This document shows positions 36,405 through 48,100 of a stretch of DNA of 64,000 bases, one piece after another. Under the pieces are notes generated by a model, which was given only the letters and a program-made list of their open reading frames with translations, made no database searches and was not told the DNA's origin. The position numbers were made by a program, and so were the translations under genes. The stretch lies in NCBI GenBank assembly GCA_963681505.1, contig OY811993.1:4202489-4266488 (forward strand), read 5' to 3'. How positions within the stretch are numbered: position 1 is the stretch's first letter; each line of letters begins with the position of its first letter. The stretch comes from Eunapius fragilis. Lineage: Eukaryota; Porifera; Demospongiae; Spongillida; Spongillidae.

Positions 36405-39290
36405 CAGTGGCGAATCCAGGAAATGGGGGGGGGGGGGGGGGGGGGGGGAGTTCAATCATGTGGTTTGTATCAAAAAGGTTATAAAGTTATTCATACTTAA
36501 CCGCGTGGTTTGTTGATTGTTGCGTTAGTGAACGGCTAGCTATACAAATGCATGTACATGAAAATCATTTATATCGATCAGCCACATGTAGGTCTTGTGT
36601 CTACATGGAACCTGATGCACCGTGTCATCTTCAAGCATAGAACGGAACATTGAGGCTGATGATGGTTCAGAGGTATTGCAATGTTTGGTTTATTGGTACT
36701 TGACTGGGTTATTTTAGGTGTGATGTTGATGTGCAAGAAGTAGGGGGTGCAGAAGAAGCTGCATATAATTTCAATTACTCATCCTACTGTGATATTGGGA
36801 AAGTGAAGGATCGACATCATTTAAATGAAGAAGACAGAAAGATGTTTTGAGACATCATTTCATTCCAGCTCCAAAATACAGGATTCCCGGTCGTATGATG
36901 AAAAATCTGGCTAAAGTCGCAGCTTTCAGGCTGAATGGTTTGACCAGCTCCACTGGTTAGTATATTCTAACTGAAGTCATTTGATGGAGGGTTTTGCATG
37001 CCTTGTGTTCGTTTGCTACGAGAGCTAGTGTGCGGGGGTGTTCGTTTGGATGTCTTGTAAAACTCTTTTCGGTGATTTTTTTTAACAAAGCGTTTGGGCA
37101 CAAATGGTGTGCTTGTGACACATGAGCACAAAGAATACGACAAAGTGTCTATGCTAAGACCTAGTTCCTTCAAGGGAAATGAATGCAATGCTGCAACTAG
37201 GGTGGATGTACAGATGCTTCAACAGCAAGAAGATGAATTCATATTGAACAAAGCAGCTTTAGAAAGCATTGCTGATTGTTTAATGTATTGGCGGTAAACA
37301 AGGAATTGCACTTAGAGGTCAAAGGGATGATAGCACAGCCAATGAAAAAATTAGCATTACTTCAAATGTATGCTAAGGTACTTCAGAAATTTATCGACTC
37401 CTGACCTGCTAATGCTCAGTATACTTCTAAAACTATTCAAAATGAATTGATCTCTATTATAGGTGGCTCATTCAAAATTTGTCAGTAACACAGCATCATG
37501 GCAGATGAACTTATAGATACCATTCCAACCAAAGAGTGTACATAAGATATTTTAAACATGATTTTAAAAATTGCAACAATCAATAGATTTTGCCTATATA
37601 GAAAGGGGAACAAGTTCTGGCCTGAAAGATGCAATCTTTAAGAGGTTAGAAACATGTGGATATATAAAGGAACACATGCGTGGACAGGCCTATGATACCA
37701 CATCAACAATGTCCTCTGATACAAATGGTTTACAAGCTCAAGTAAGAGAAGTTGTACCAATGGCCATTTATTCACCATGTAATGCGCACAAATAGCAAAT
37801 GCAAGTAATTTAAAACAGTTTAGGAATTGTGTTACAGCAATCAATGAAGCTTATTTATTTTTTAATTCGTCACCTAAACAGGAAAAGATAATACCTGTGA
37901 CTACTGATACAAATGTAAAAAAAACTTGTAGGGCTCTGTAAAATGCGGTGGGTGGAACGGTTTGAGGCATTCAAAAATGTACTCGACTTAGCTGAGGTAC
38001 GTATGTGAAATTATTGTCTCACCTCACCTTTATATTTATAATGAAGATTATGAAGGCTGTACAAATGGCTGGAGTTGGGACTCTAGAGCACAGGGTATTT
38101 TGGCCACATTTAGAAAAGTTTTCTTTTTGCATAATTGCATTTAAAAGTATCTTGCTTCCTCTACGTGGTATAACATCAAAGCTTCTATAAGTGATCTGGA
38201 TATCATTTTGTGATATTGAAAGTGTAATCCGGCGCAGATGTTAAGACAATACGAAGTACCATTGATGAAAGATACGAAAGTTGGTATGAAGAAATCCTTC
38301 AAATCAAAGACGTGTGGGAGGGGAAGAGAAGCAACCTCGAATAGTTGGAAGGTAGCAGCACAGATTAAATCAACCAGTAAAAAGTGCAAAGGAATGCTAC
38401 AACACTGCAATTGTACTTCCTTCCATTCTGTGATGAAGTGTTGATGCAATTAAATACTCATTTTTCTGAAGACTCAAAGCTAAGTATTAGAGGTCTGTTA
38501 AGACTTGTTCCTCCACTGTTACAGTAAAATGTGGAGATGACAACTTGAAAACTGTAGTTAATGATTTATGAAGCCGAACTGCCACGATTTGAAAGCCTAT
38601 ATTTGGAGCTACAACTTTGGAGAGATAGTTGGTCAAGGTGCAGCACCAATATACCCGATACACTTCATGGGGCTTTAGAGGTATGTGATAAGCAGTTGTT
38701 TCCCAATGTACATCATTTGCTCCAGTTATGATGCGTGCTTCCTGTGACAAGCTGTGAGGCTAAGCGTTCTTTTTCTAATTTCGCAGGGTCAAAACTGTTT
38801 TTTCGTTCATGTATTGGTGAGGAGAGGTTGTGTCTGATGCATGCAGTGCATATTTATATTCATATTGCGGTAGAGGAATTCATTTGGAAACAACCTCGGC
38901 GCCTCTTTTCATCTCTTTATTACAAAGAAAGCAGCCCAAAGTGATAATTGTGCACGTCATCTTTATCCATATATGTAATTTTGTAACTGTAATGAATGCA
39001 CAATGCGCACATTTACCAAAAAGCAATAGGTCCGGCGCACATAGCAGCTTTGGTCGCATCATCTTTATGATTAACGGTGTGTCTTCAGTCTAACCACATG
39101 ATGCATGCGTCTGAAATAATTTATTTTTGTCATGCGATTAATTACAAATGTATATTTCATTACAAATGTATGCAATGCTATGTATTGACGGAATGGTTTT
39201 CATGCTTCGATATATAGATATAATCAAAAGCTTCCGCAACCCCCCCCCCCCCCCCCCCCCCACCTTTCAAAATTTCTGCATCCGCCTAGG
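36405..39290 (+). mobile_element. hAT transposon, decayed (left arm)
   Basis: Starts CAGTGGCGAATCCAGG followed by a long poly-G (36425-36448) and ends with poly-C (39241-39260) and CTGCATCCGCCTAGG. Inside are hAT transposase remnants: a TTF-finger-like phrase (FQAEWFDQLHWLV, near 36940), a GIALRGQRDD block (near 37300), and the C-terminal dimerisation phrase LPVTSCEAKRSF..GEERLCLMHA (38735-38870). It lies about 11 bp upstream of the proposed kinase start codon. Confidence 0.7.
36890..38944 (+). pseudogene. hAT transposase remnant (left arm)
   Basis: Fragments in several frames with stops: SFKGNECNAATRVDVQMLQQ and ESIADCLMYW (37094-37297), GIALRGQRDD shortly after, and the dimerisation domain VTSCEAKRSFSNFAGSKLFF at 38735-38944. 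This is the zinc finger, DUF4371-like region and dimerisation order of hAT proteins of the ZMYM/PRKR-repressor type. The catalytic region between is too broken to assign residues. Non-functional. Confidence 0.65.
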
Positions 39291-39352
39291 TAACTACTAA
39301 TAGTGGGGATGGATTACTGACAGATTACTGATATTACAATTGACCCTTTGCA

Positions 39353-39985
39353 TGAAAGATCGAAGTACGATGTCTGGAGTCAGTGGTTGCCTAGAGACAT
39401 CGTTTCACGTTCGCGGACCTTTGTGTAATAAAATGGCAACGCACGTAGTCATTCCTTCCCGCTCAGACAGTGATCCTTCAGTTCTGATCAAACAATGCTG
39501 CAAAAAGTAAGTTTGGCCGAGGTCTGACATACCCAGAGCCTTTTTAAAGCCATCCATTTCATGATCAGGGGCGGATCCAGATTTTTTTGCGAGGGGGGGG
39601 GGGGGGGGGGGGGGCAAAGGGGAGGGGCGTTAATACTCATGGTTTGGGCGTCGCTACAATATACTGCGCGTAAGATGTACCTGGGTCTGAGCTGGGGCTT
39701 CGCCCCAGCCGCTTTTTACTATTATCATGTTACTTCGGCGCGTTTTCGTATCATCAGCGCGACATAAGACACCGCCCCTTGTAGCTATGAATGTTTAATT
39801 TCTAACTTGGCGGGAGAGGGTATACCCCGCCACCCCCTCCCTGGATCCGCCACTGCTGATTTAAAAAGACTCCGGGTTGCCATTATATTACGCAAAGTCC
39901 GCGAACGTGACACGATGTCTCTAGGCAACCGGTGTGGTTTTTACTCCGGACGTGACGTTTATCGTACTTTTCGATCTTTCATGGC
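39353..39985. mobile_element. TIR element with ~110-bp inverted ends, containing a hAT-like MITE
   Basis: ATGAAAGATCGAAGTACGAT..GGTTGCCTAGAGACATCG..TTCGCGGAC at 39353-39460 is matched inverted at about 39866-39985. The homology of the two palindrome arms ends at 39385, inside this inverted repeat. Only the outermost 33 bp survive on the right of the gap. Confidence 0.6.
39566..39855. mobile_element. hAT-like MITE (290 bp)
   Basis: Starts CAGGGGCGGATCCAG, has an adjacent poly-G (39593-39614), and ends CCTGGATCCGCCACTG. It is the same terminal type as 22291-24488 and about the same length as that element without its nested insertions. No clean target duplication seen. Confidence 0.6.
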
Positions 39986-40978
39986 AAAAGGTTCATTAAT
40001 GAAGATTTTATGGTATGATTATCTGCTTAATAATATATATACATGCAATCATTTAGTTCGATGTTTTTTGTTAGCATAGAGTTACATCAGCTACATAAAA
40101 AGTTGACCTATGGAGCGGCAGGAGAAAACACCTATAGACTAAGACGACGACGCCTTTATGGAATGTATCTAAGCTACGCTATCTTGTTATTAAAATGCGG
40201 CGCAAATAAACATCATATGCAAGCTAAAATATGGTACATGTTTTCATCGTGCGAATGGCTAAAAGTAGTTTATTTTTCATTGTTTTGAGCAGGTCAAAAT
40301 GGACCTTTCATCGCTGACCACGCACATAATTAGAGGGTCAATTTTTAGAATGATGTAACTTTACCATCATATTGCCTCTATTTGCATTTCCTTTTTGAAG
40401 TTTCATGAATTATCACACGTTTCCTTTTTGCTGTACTTTACTTTTAAGGGATTCCAATACAGAGGAAGTTGCTAATTTTAGGGGCAACTTCTAACATCTG
40501 CACCATACTGTCAAAGGTACTTCGTTTTGGAATGTAGTTAGGGCATTCATTTTGTACTTGCTATATTTCTTCGTGGCGTTTCTCGATCTATGTTTTTTCA
40601 AACATATAGTCAATTAATTCGTGCAGCGGTCAAGGCCATAGTCCTCAGTATATTCAGCCCGTTTGTAGCATAATTATACTATATTCGTGTGCTAAATATA
40701 GGAATATGACATTTTCCCCTACTATTGCAGACCCTTGTTTCCTTGCTTTTTACACCACCCAAATCCTATATCTCACCATATTTTACTTGTTCATAGATTT
40801 TTTTCCCCTCATATCTAATTATACGTCTTATACGGACCGTATAGTTCCTTTGCTATTGCTCCTGTAGTTTTCTAGTTATGGATCAAACCCTATATGGAAG
40901 CTTTTAGCGAAACTTCCGATACGGTACATTCTATTCCGCACGAAATGTTTACATTTTAATTTAGGGCATATGATCAAA
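39986..40978. other. Unique spacer between palindrome arms
   Basis: AT-rich, no gene recognised. It is not present on the right side of the gap. Confidence 0.5.
40733..40790. repeat. Degenerate solo arm of the Helitron-1 hairpin
   Basis: CCTTGTTTCCTTGCTTTTTA, then CACCACC, TCCTATAT, CACCATATT and ACTTGT follow the order of the 3-prime hairpin arm of Helitron-1, with deletions. No partner arm is near. Confidence 0.5.
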
Positions 40979-41178
40979 NNNNNNNNNNNNNNNNNNNNNN
41001 NNNNNNNNNNNNNNNNNNNNNNNNNNNNNNNNNNNNNNNNNNNNNNNNNNNNNNNNNNNNNNNNNNNNNNNNNNNNNNNNNNNNNNNNNNNNNNNNNNNN
41101 NNNNNNNNNNNNNNNNNNNNNNNNNNNNNNNNNNNNNNNNNNNNNNNNNNNNNNNNNNNNNNNNNNNNNNNNNNNNNN
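40979..41178. other. Assembly gap (200 N)
   Basis: Exactly 200 unknown bases, probably a scaffold gap of nominal size. The right palindrome arm starts at the next base. Confidence 0.99.
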
Positions 41179-41274
41179 CACTGACTCCAGACATCGTACT
41201 TCCGATCTTTCATGCAAAGGGTCAATTGTAATATCAGTAATCTGTCAGTAATCCATCCCCACTATTAGTAGTTA

Positions 41275-44153
41275 CCTAGGGCGGATGCAGAAATTTTGAA
41301 AGGTGGGGGGGGGGGGGGGGTTGCGGAAGCTTTTGATTATATCTATATATCGAAGCATGAAAACCATTCCGTCAATACATAGCATTGCATACATTTGTAA
41401 TGAAATAATACATTTGTAATTAATCGCATGACAAAAATAAATTATTTTCAGACGCATGCATCATGTGGTTAGACTGAGACACGTTAATCATAAAGATGAT
41501 GCGACCAAAGCTGCTATGTGCGCCGGACCTATTGCTTTTTGGTAAATGTGCGCATTGTGCATTCATTACAGTTACAAAATTACATATATGGATAAAGATG
41601 ACGTGCACAATTATCACTTTGGGCTGCTTTCTTTGTAATAAAGAGATGAAAAGAGGCGCCGAGGTTGTTTCCAAATGAATTCCTCTACCGCAATATGAAT
41701 ATAAATATGCACTGCATGCATCAGACACAACCTCTCCTCACCAATACATGAACGAAAACAGTTTTGACCCTGCGAAATGTAGAAAAAGAACGCTTAGCCT
41801 CACAGCTTGTCACAGGAAGCACGCATCATAACTGGAGCAAATGATGTACATTGGGAAACAACTGCTTATCACATACCTCTAAAGCCCCATGAAGTGTATC
41901 GGGTATATTGGTGCTGCACCTTGACCAACTATCTCTCCAAAGTTGTAGCTCCAAATATAGGCTTTCAAATCGTGGCAGTTCGGCTTCATAAATCATTAAC
42001 TACAGTTTTCAAGTTGTCATCTCCACATTTTACTGTAACAGTGGAGGAACAAGTCTTAACAGACCTCTAATACTTAGCTTTGAGTCTTCAGAAAAATGAG
42101 TATTTAATTGCATCAACACTTCATCACAGAATGGAAGGAAGTACAATTGCAGTGTTGTAGCATTCCTTTGCACTTTTTACTGGTTGATTTAATCTGTGCT
42201 GCTACCTTCCAACTATTCGAGGTTGCTTCTCTTCCCCTCCCACACGTCTTTGATTTGAAGGATTTCTTCATACCAACTTTCGTATCTTTCATCAATGGTA
42301 CTTCGTATTGTCTTAACATCTGCGCCGGATTACACTTTCAATATCACAAAATGATATCCAGATCACTTATAGAAGCTTTGATGTTATACCACGTAGAGGA
42401 AGCAAGATACTTTTAAATGCAATTATGCAAAAAGAAAACTTTTCTAAATGTGGCCAAAATACCCTGTGCTCTAGAGTCCCAACTCCAGCCATTTGTACAG
42501 CCTTCATAATCTTCATTATAAATATAAAGGTGAGGTGAGACAATAATTTCACATACGTACCTCAGCTAAGTCGAGTACATTTTTGAATGCCTCAAACCGT
42601 TCCACCCACCGCATTTTACAGAGCCCTACAAGTTTTTTTTACATTTGTATCAGTAGTCACAGGTATTATCTTTTCCTGTTTAGGTGACGAATTAAAAAAT
42701 AAATAAGCTTCATTGATTGCTGTAACACAATTCCTAAACTGTTTTAAATTACTTGCATTTGCTATTTGTGCGCATTACATGGTGAATAAATGGCCATTGG
42801 TACAACTTCTCTTACTTGAGCTTGTAAACCATTTGTATCAGAGGACATTGTTGATGTGGTATCATAGGCCTGTCCACGCATGTGTTCCTTTATATATCCA
42901 CATGTTTCTAACCTCTTAAAGATTGCATCTTTCAGGCCAGAACTTGTTCCCCTTTCTATATAGGCAAAATCTATTGATTGTTGCAATTTTTAAAATCATG
43001 TTTAAAATATCTTATGTACACTCTTTGGTTGGAATGGTATCTATAAGTTCATCTGCCATGATGCTGTGTTACTGACAAATTTTGAATGAGCCACCTATAA
43101 TAGAGATCAATTCATTTTGAATAGTTTTAGAAGTATACTGAGCATTAGCAGGTCAGGAGTCGATAAATTTCTGAAGTACCTTAGCATACATTTGAAGTAA
43201 TGCTAATTTTTTCATTGGCTGTGCTATCATCCCTTTGACCTCTAAGTGCAATTCCTTGTTTACCGCCAATACATTAAACAATCAGCAATGCTTTCTAAAG
43301 CTGCTTTGTTCAATATGAATTCATCTTCTTGCTGTTGAAGCATCTGTACATCCACCCTAGTTGCAGCATTGCATTCATTTCCCTTGAAGGAACTAGGTCT
43401 TAGCATAGACACTTTGTCGTATTCTTTGTGCTCATGTGTCACAAGCACACCATTTGTGCCCAAACGCTTTGTTAAAAAAAATCACCGAAAAGAGTTTTAC
43501 AAGACATCCAAACGAACACCCCCGCACACTAGCTCTCGTAGCAAACGAACACAAGGCATGCAAAACCCTCCATCAAATGACTTCAGTTAGAATATACTAA
43601 CCAGTGGAGCTGGTCAAACCATTCAGCCTGAAAGCTGCGACTTTAGCCAGATTTTTCATCATACGACCGGGAATCCTGTATTTTGGAGCTGGAATGAAAT
43701 GATGTCTCAAAACATCTTTCTGTCTTCTTCATTTAAATGATGTCGATCCTTCACTTTCCCAATATCACAGTAGGATGAGTAATTGAAATTATATGCAGCT
43801 TCTTCTGCACCCCCTACTTCTTGCACATCAACATCACACCTAAAATAACCCAGTCAAGTACCAATAAACCAAACATTGCAATACCTCTGAACCATCATCA
43901 GCCTCAATGTTCCGTTCTATGCTTGAAGATGACACGGTGCATCAGGTTCCATGTAGACACAAGACCTACATGTGGCTGATCGATATAAATGATTTTCATG
44001 TACATGCATTTGTATAGCTAGCCGTTCACTAACGCAACAATCAACAAACCACGCGGTTAAGTATGAATAACTTTATAACCTTTTTGATACAAACCACATG
44101 ATTGAACTCCCCCCCCCCCCCCCCCCCCCCCCCATTTCCTGGATTCGCCACTG
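41275..44153 (-). mobile_element. hAT transposon, decayed (right arm)
   Basis: Mirror of 36405-39290, with the same stops and domain remnants (dimerisation phrase at 41620-41830, SFKGNECNAATRVDVQ at 43260-43463). Poly-G/poly-C tracts differ in length from the left arm. One indel (TTTCTACATTTCGCAGG against TTTCTAATTTCGCAGG) was seen near 41778. Confidence 0.7.
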
Positions 44154-44163
44154 GTTACAGCCA

Positions 44164-45055
44164 ATGTGTGTCCTGAACTTGATCATCACCTCCACACCTC
44201 ATCCTTATCTTTACCTCACCATAACTGTTCTCCTCTCTTCCACTGTTTATGCATCAAACTGCGCTGGATGTAACATTTACTGGTGCATTGTTAGATCATG
44301 TAGCAGTGCTTGACGATCTTGAAATGAAATTTCTTCTGAGAGAAATAGTTGTGCTATGATTGACATGTGTTTGTCCCATGACATCTGACATAAGTCACCT
44401 GACATCCTTCTTCTCTTTGGCAGTGACTTGCAACGTCAACTCGCAGGACCCTCACTTGCAGGCCACACCCCCAGGCCCCACCCCTCAGGGAAGCTCCGTC
44501 CACTTCTTCTGCAGCTCTTGTTACACCCTCCATGGAAGCCTCTCCCTCACGTTCTTGTCCTTGGGTCAGTGGAGTGGTCCCCTCCCATCATGTGAACCGG
44601 GTAAGGTGGTATCCCATAGCGATGTGTGGGGGCAGAACTTATGTGAGTGGTGGCTGTAACTCATTGAATGTCATTGTGCTATCAAAATATACATGCACAC
44701 TTTTGTGATTACATTCTGTTCTTCTATATAAATGACACAATACTTGTGTGACACATGTGGGCCACAAACATGTTATCAAATTGAGTGTATGGTGACAAAT
44801 TAAACACTTGAGTACACACAGTGTCAGTACAAGCCATGGCTTTACCTCATTCATACACATGTCTGTTGGTCACTGTTCGTATCTGATCATCACCTTCTCA
44901 TATCATTCCCAACCTTGTACCTCCCACCCTTCCTGTTCTCTCCCCCCGAGCTGTTCTTAGATGCTATCCCTCCAATGGAAGACCCCACCCCAACATGTGG
45001 CAGTGGTAAAGATGGAATGTGTGAATGTGTGTGTGAGAGAAAGAGATTGATAGAT

Positions 45056-45143
<88 letters not shown>

Positions 45144-48100
45144 AAGAGAAAGAGAGGGAAGAGCATTTGCAAGGTTCATGGTCATATGGCCATGTTTGAA
45201 TACACACTGTGTCTCACAATCTTGGTCAGTACATTGTATCTGATTGCTATCTATTCTCAGTACTAATGGTTTATATGTCTCTTTACCTTCCAGCCTATTG
45301 CTCCACTGACATCATATATCCTGTGGAGGGTTCAGGGGCTTTTAACATATGCGTGATTTTCAAAAGTTGCAATGGTGGTGGATATATGCTCAGAAAAATT
45401 CACTGTGATTCTGATCTCACCAGTAGTACTAATCTTATCTGCACTGAAGGTATGGTGATAATTGAAATGTGTTTGTGAGTGTATGTGTGTGTGTGTTTGA
45501 CTGTTTGTCCTATCACTTAACACCACCCATTCCCATTTATTCTCGCTGCACATGTCACCATCACACCATTACCATTTTAAATTCCTCCCTGCATGTGTAT
45601 CATTGCAGCATTTTATTGATTGCATTGACCTTCTCTTAAAGCCCCACGCTTCCCCACCCTTCCCTAGCGCTGTGCACAGATGCCATCCACAACAACCCAG
45701 TGATGTCATTCTGTGGTCAGGGCACCGCCACTATAATCAGCCAAACCTTGGGTGTCCTCACTCCATCATGTGTTCTTGGTGAGGAAATAGTGTGTTCATA
45801 AAATGGATATGGAGTGCATTGAGGAGTGAGCCTTATACCCCACCACTACTGCAGTATGTACACCTCAAATATAATCGCTAGACTGTTTTTTCTGTTCTAT
45901 ACACATACCACGTGAATGATTGACACATCTTCATCAGCTTGTGTTGATTTTTGGTGGGAGTGATAGTTTTTAAAAATAATTACATTTTGGTTCTCACAAC
46001 AACATTGCCACTCCAACAACATATGGCACCACTGCTGCTACATATGGCACCACTGCTGCTACAAATGGCACCATTGCTGCTACATATGGCACCACTCCAA
46101 CTACATATGGCACCACTCCAACAACATATGGCAACACTGCTGCTACATATGGCACCATTGCTGCTACATATGACACCACTGCTGCTACATATGGCACCAC
46201 AGCTGCTACATATGACACCACAGCTGCTACATATGACACCACTGCTGCTACATATGGCACCATTGCTGCTACATATGACACCACTGCTGCTACATATGGC
46301 ACTACTGCTGCCCTCATGATACCAGACACTGCCTCGTCGGAACATGAAATCCCGAACATAATTATTGGTGATGAGTTGTCATTTCACATGCACTACCAAA
46401 AAATAATAAACATATCTCTATGTACTTGCACGATTAAACTTTAATTTCATGTAAAGGCTTAAAATAACACATTTTGATAATAATTTTTCAACCTCAGGAA
46501 TCATTGGAAGTATCATGATGATCATAGCAATAGCTATGATTGCAATAACTGCTGTAATCTTCCTGTTTCGAAGAGGCATGCAGCAAAGGAAATGTGTTAC
46601 AACAGAAACAGTCAGCATTATTGGTGAGTGGCAATACAAATGATTGTGTGTTTTGTTCAAAGATCACTATCATAGAGCTGTTGTATGCCACAGATGCTTC
46701 AATGTAATTTGGAAGAATTATGAACATTATTATGATAGGAGGGATCAGGTGTGTATTTGGCGTATGGCTCAATTGCAAAACCAAAGTTACACATTTGATG
46801 TACTCATTGCAGGATGAAAGCGAAACAATATCAGGCATTTAGAAGTTCTCTAGAGCAATGTCACAATATTTCGGCAAACCTAACTAAAACAACAGCCTGA
46901 CCAAGATAAGAAATTAAATGAGGGAGTGTCCTACAATCATGCTAACTGCATGGAGGAATGTGCATGATGGTGGATACGCGCAATAGCGTATAGTTGCAGC
47001 CTCATATCGTGCTTACTATCCACACACTACATCAATCACAGACACCTTGACAGCAAATTAATGCCTTTAAAAAGATCTGCTGAAGATTTGACTGTATATA
47101 TAGTATTCGTATGCTATCTATGGTTGAGATGAAAAAATAACGGAACAAAAAGCAGATACGATTTTAGCTCATCACTACACCAATGCTACTAATAATATGC
47201 AGATGCATATCATTGAAGTGCCTGTATGTAGAACCAAGCCGGACATTATGATCATAGCATAATGGTAGCCAGGTATCGGTACATGCAGTTTTCTGCATAC
47301 AGCCTGTGGCACAGTGTATCGTTGTTGCATTTCTGCGTGGTGACAACACAGAATACATGCAGTTGTTTCGTACTATGGCTTCAGCACAACAGGAATGGAG
47401 TGTGGCTTATTGTAGACCACATGTGTTCACCTCTTAAGATTTTAATTGCTTTCAACGATTTACCGCCATTCTGAGGCGGTGCTATAGGGAATATTGTACA
47501 TGGGGAGCAAAAAGGAAGGGTTGAACATGTCCAAAATGACGAAAGATAAATTTGGTGAGGTCATCTGCAAATGTTAGAACTTTTAGCTATAGAATAGAAG
47601 CAAGTGGAGCATATATTGCAATATACCTCTGATCTTGTAACTATTTTAACCCCTGAATTATACAGGGTGTTTGCGAAAGAATGCAACACTTTAAACCCCA
47701 TAACTCATAATTAACTGCTTGATTTCTTTAACATATGTTGCAGTAGTTATTCAAATACAAATAATCCAATTAGATTTAATTATTATCAGCGGTTAAGTAA
47801 CTGTATCAAATCCCTCATAAATCAAAATATTCAAAGCCCTCTATTAACAAAGTTATTCAAAATTGTGGTTTGAGATAATTGATTTTAATAACTAATAATA
47901 AGTAACACACGATCTGGATATGCGGTGGAACAGTACTGATTTCAAGTTCCTAGGTTCAATAGTGAGTTATTCACATTTAAGACCATCATTTGCTTTAAAG
48001 TTATTAAGGTTGAAGTAGTTATGTTGTAAATATTATTAATAACCATCATAAATTATTCCAGTATAAAATGAAGTACAAAACACTACTTGATTTGGTAATG

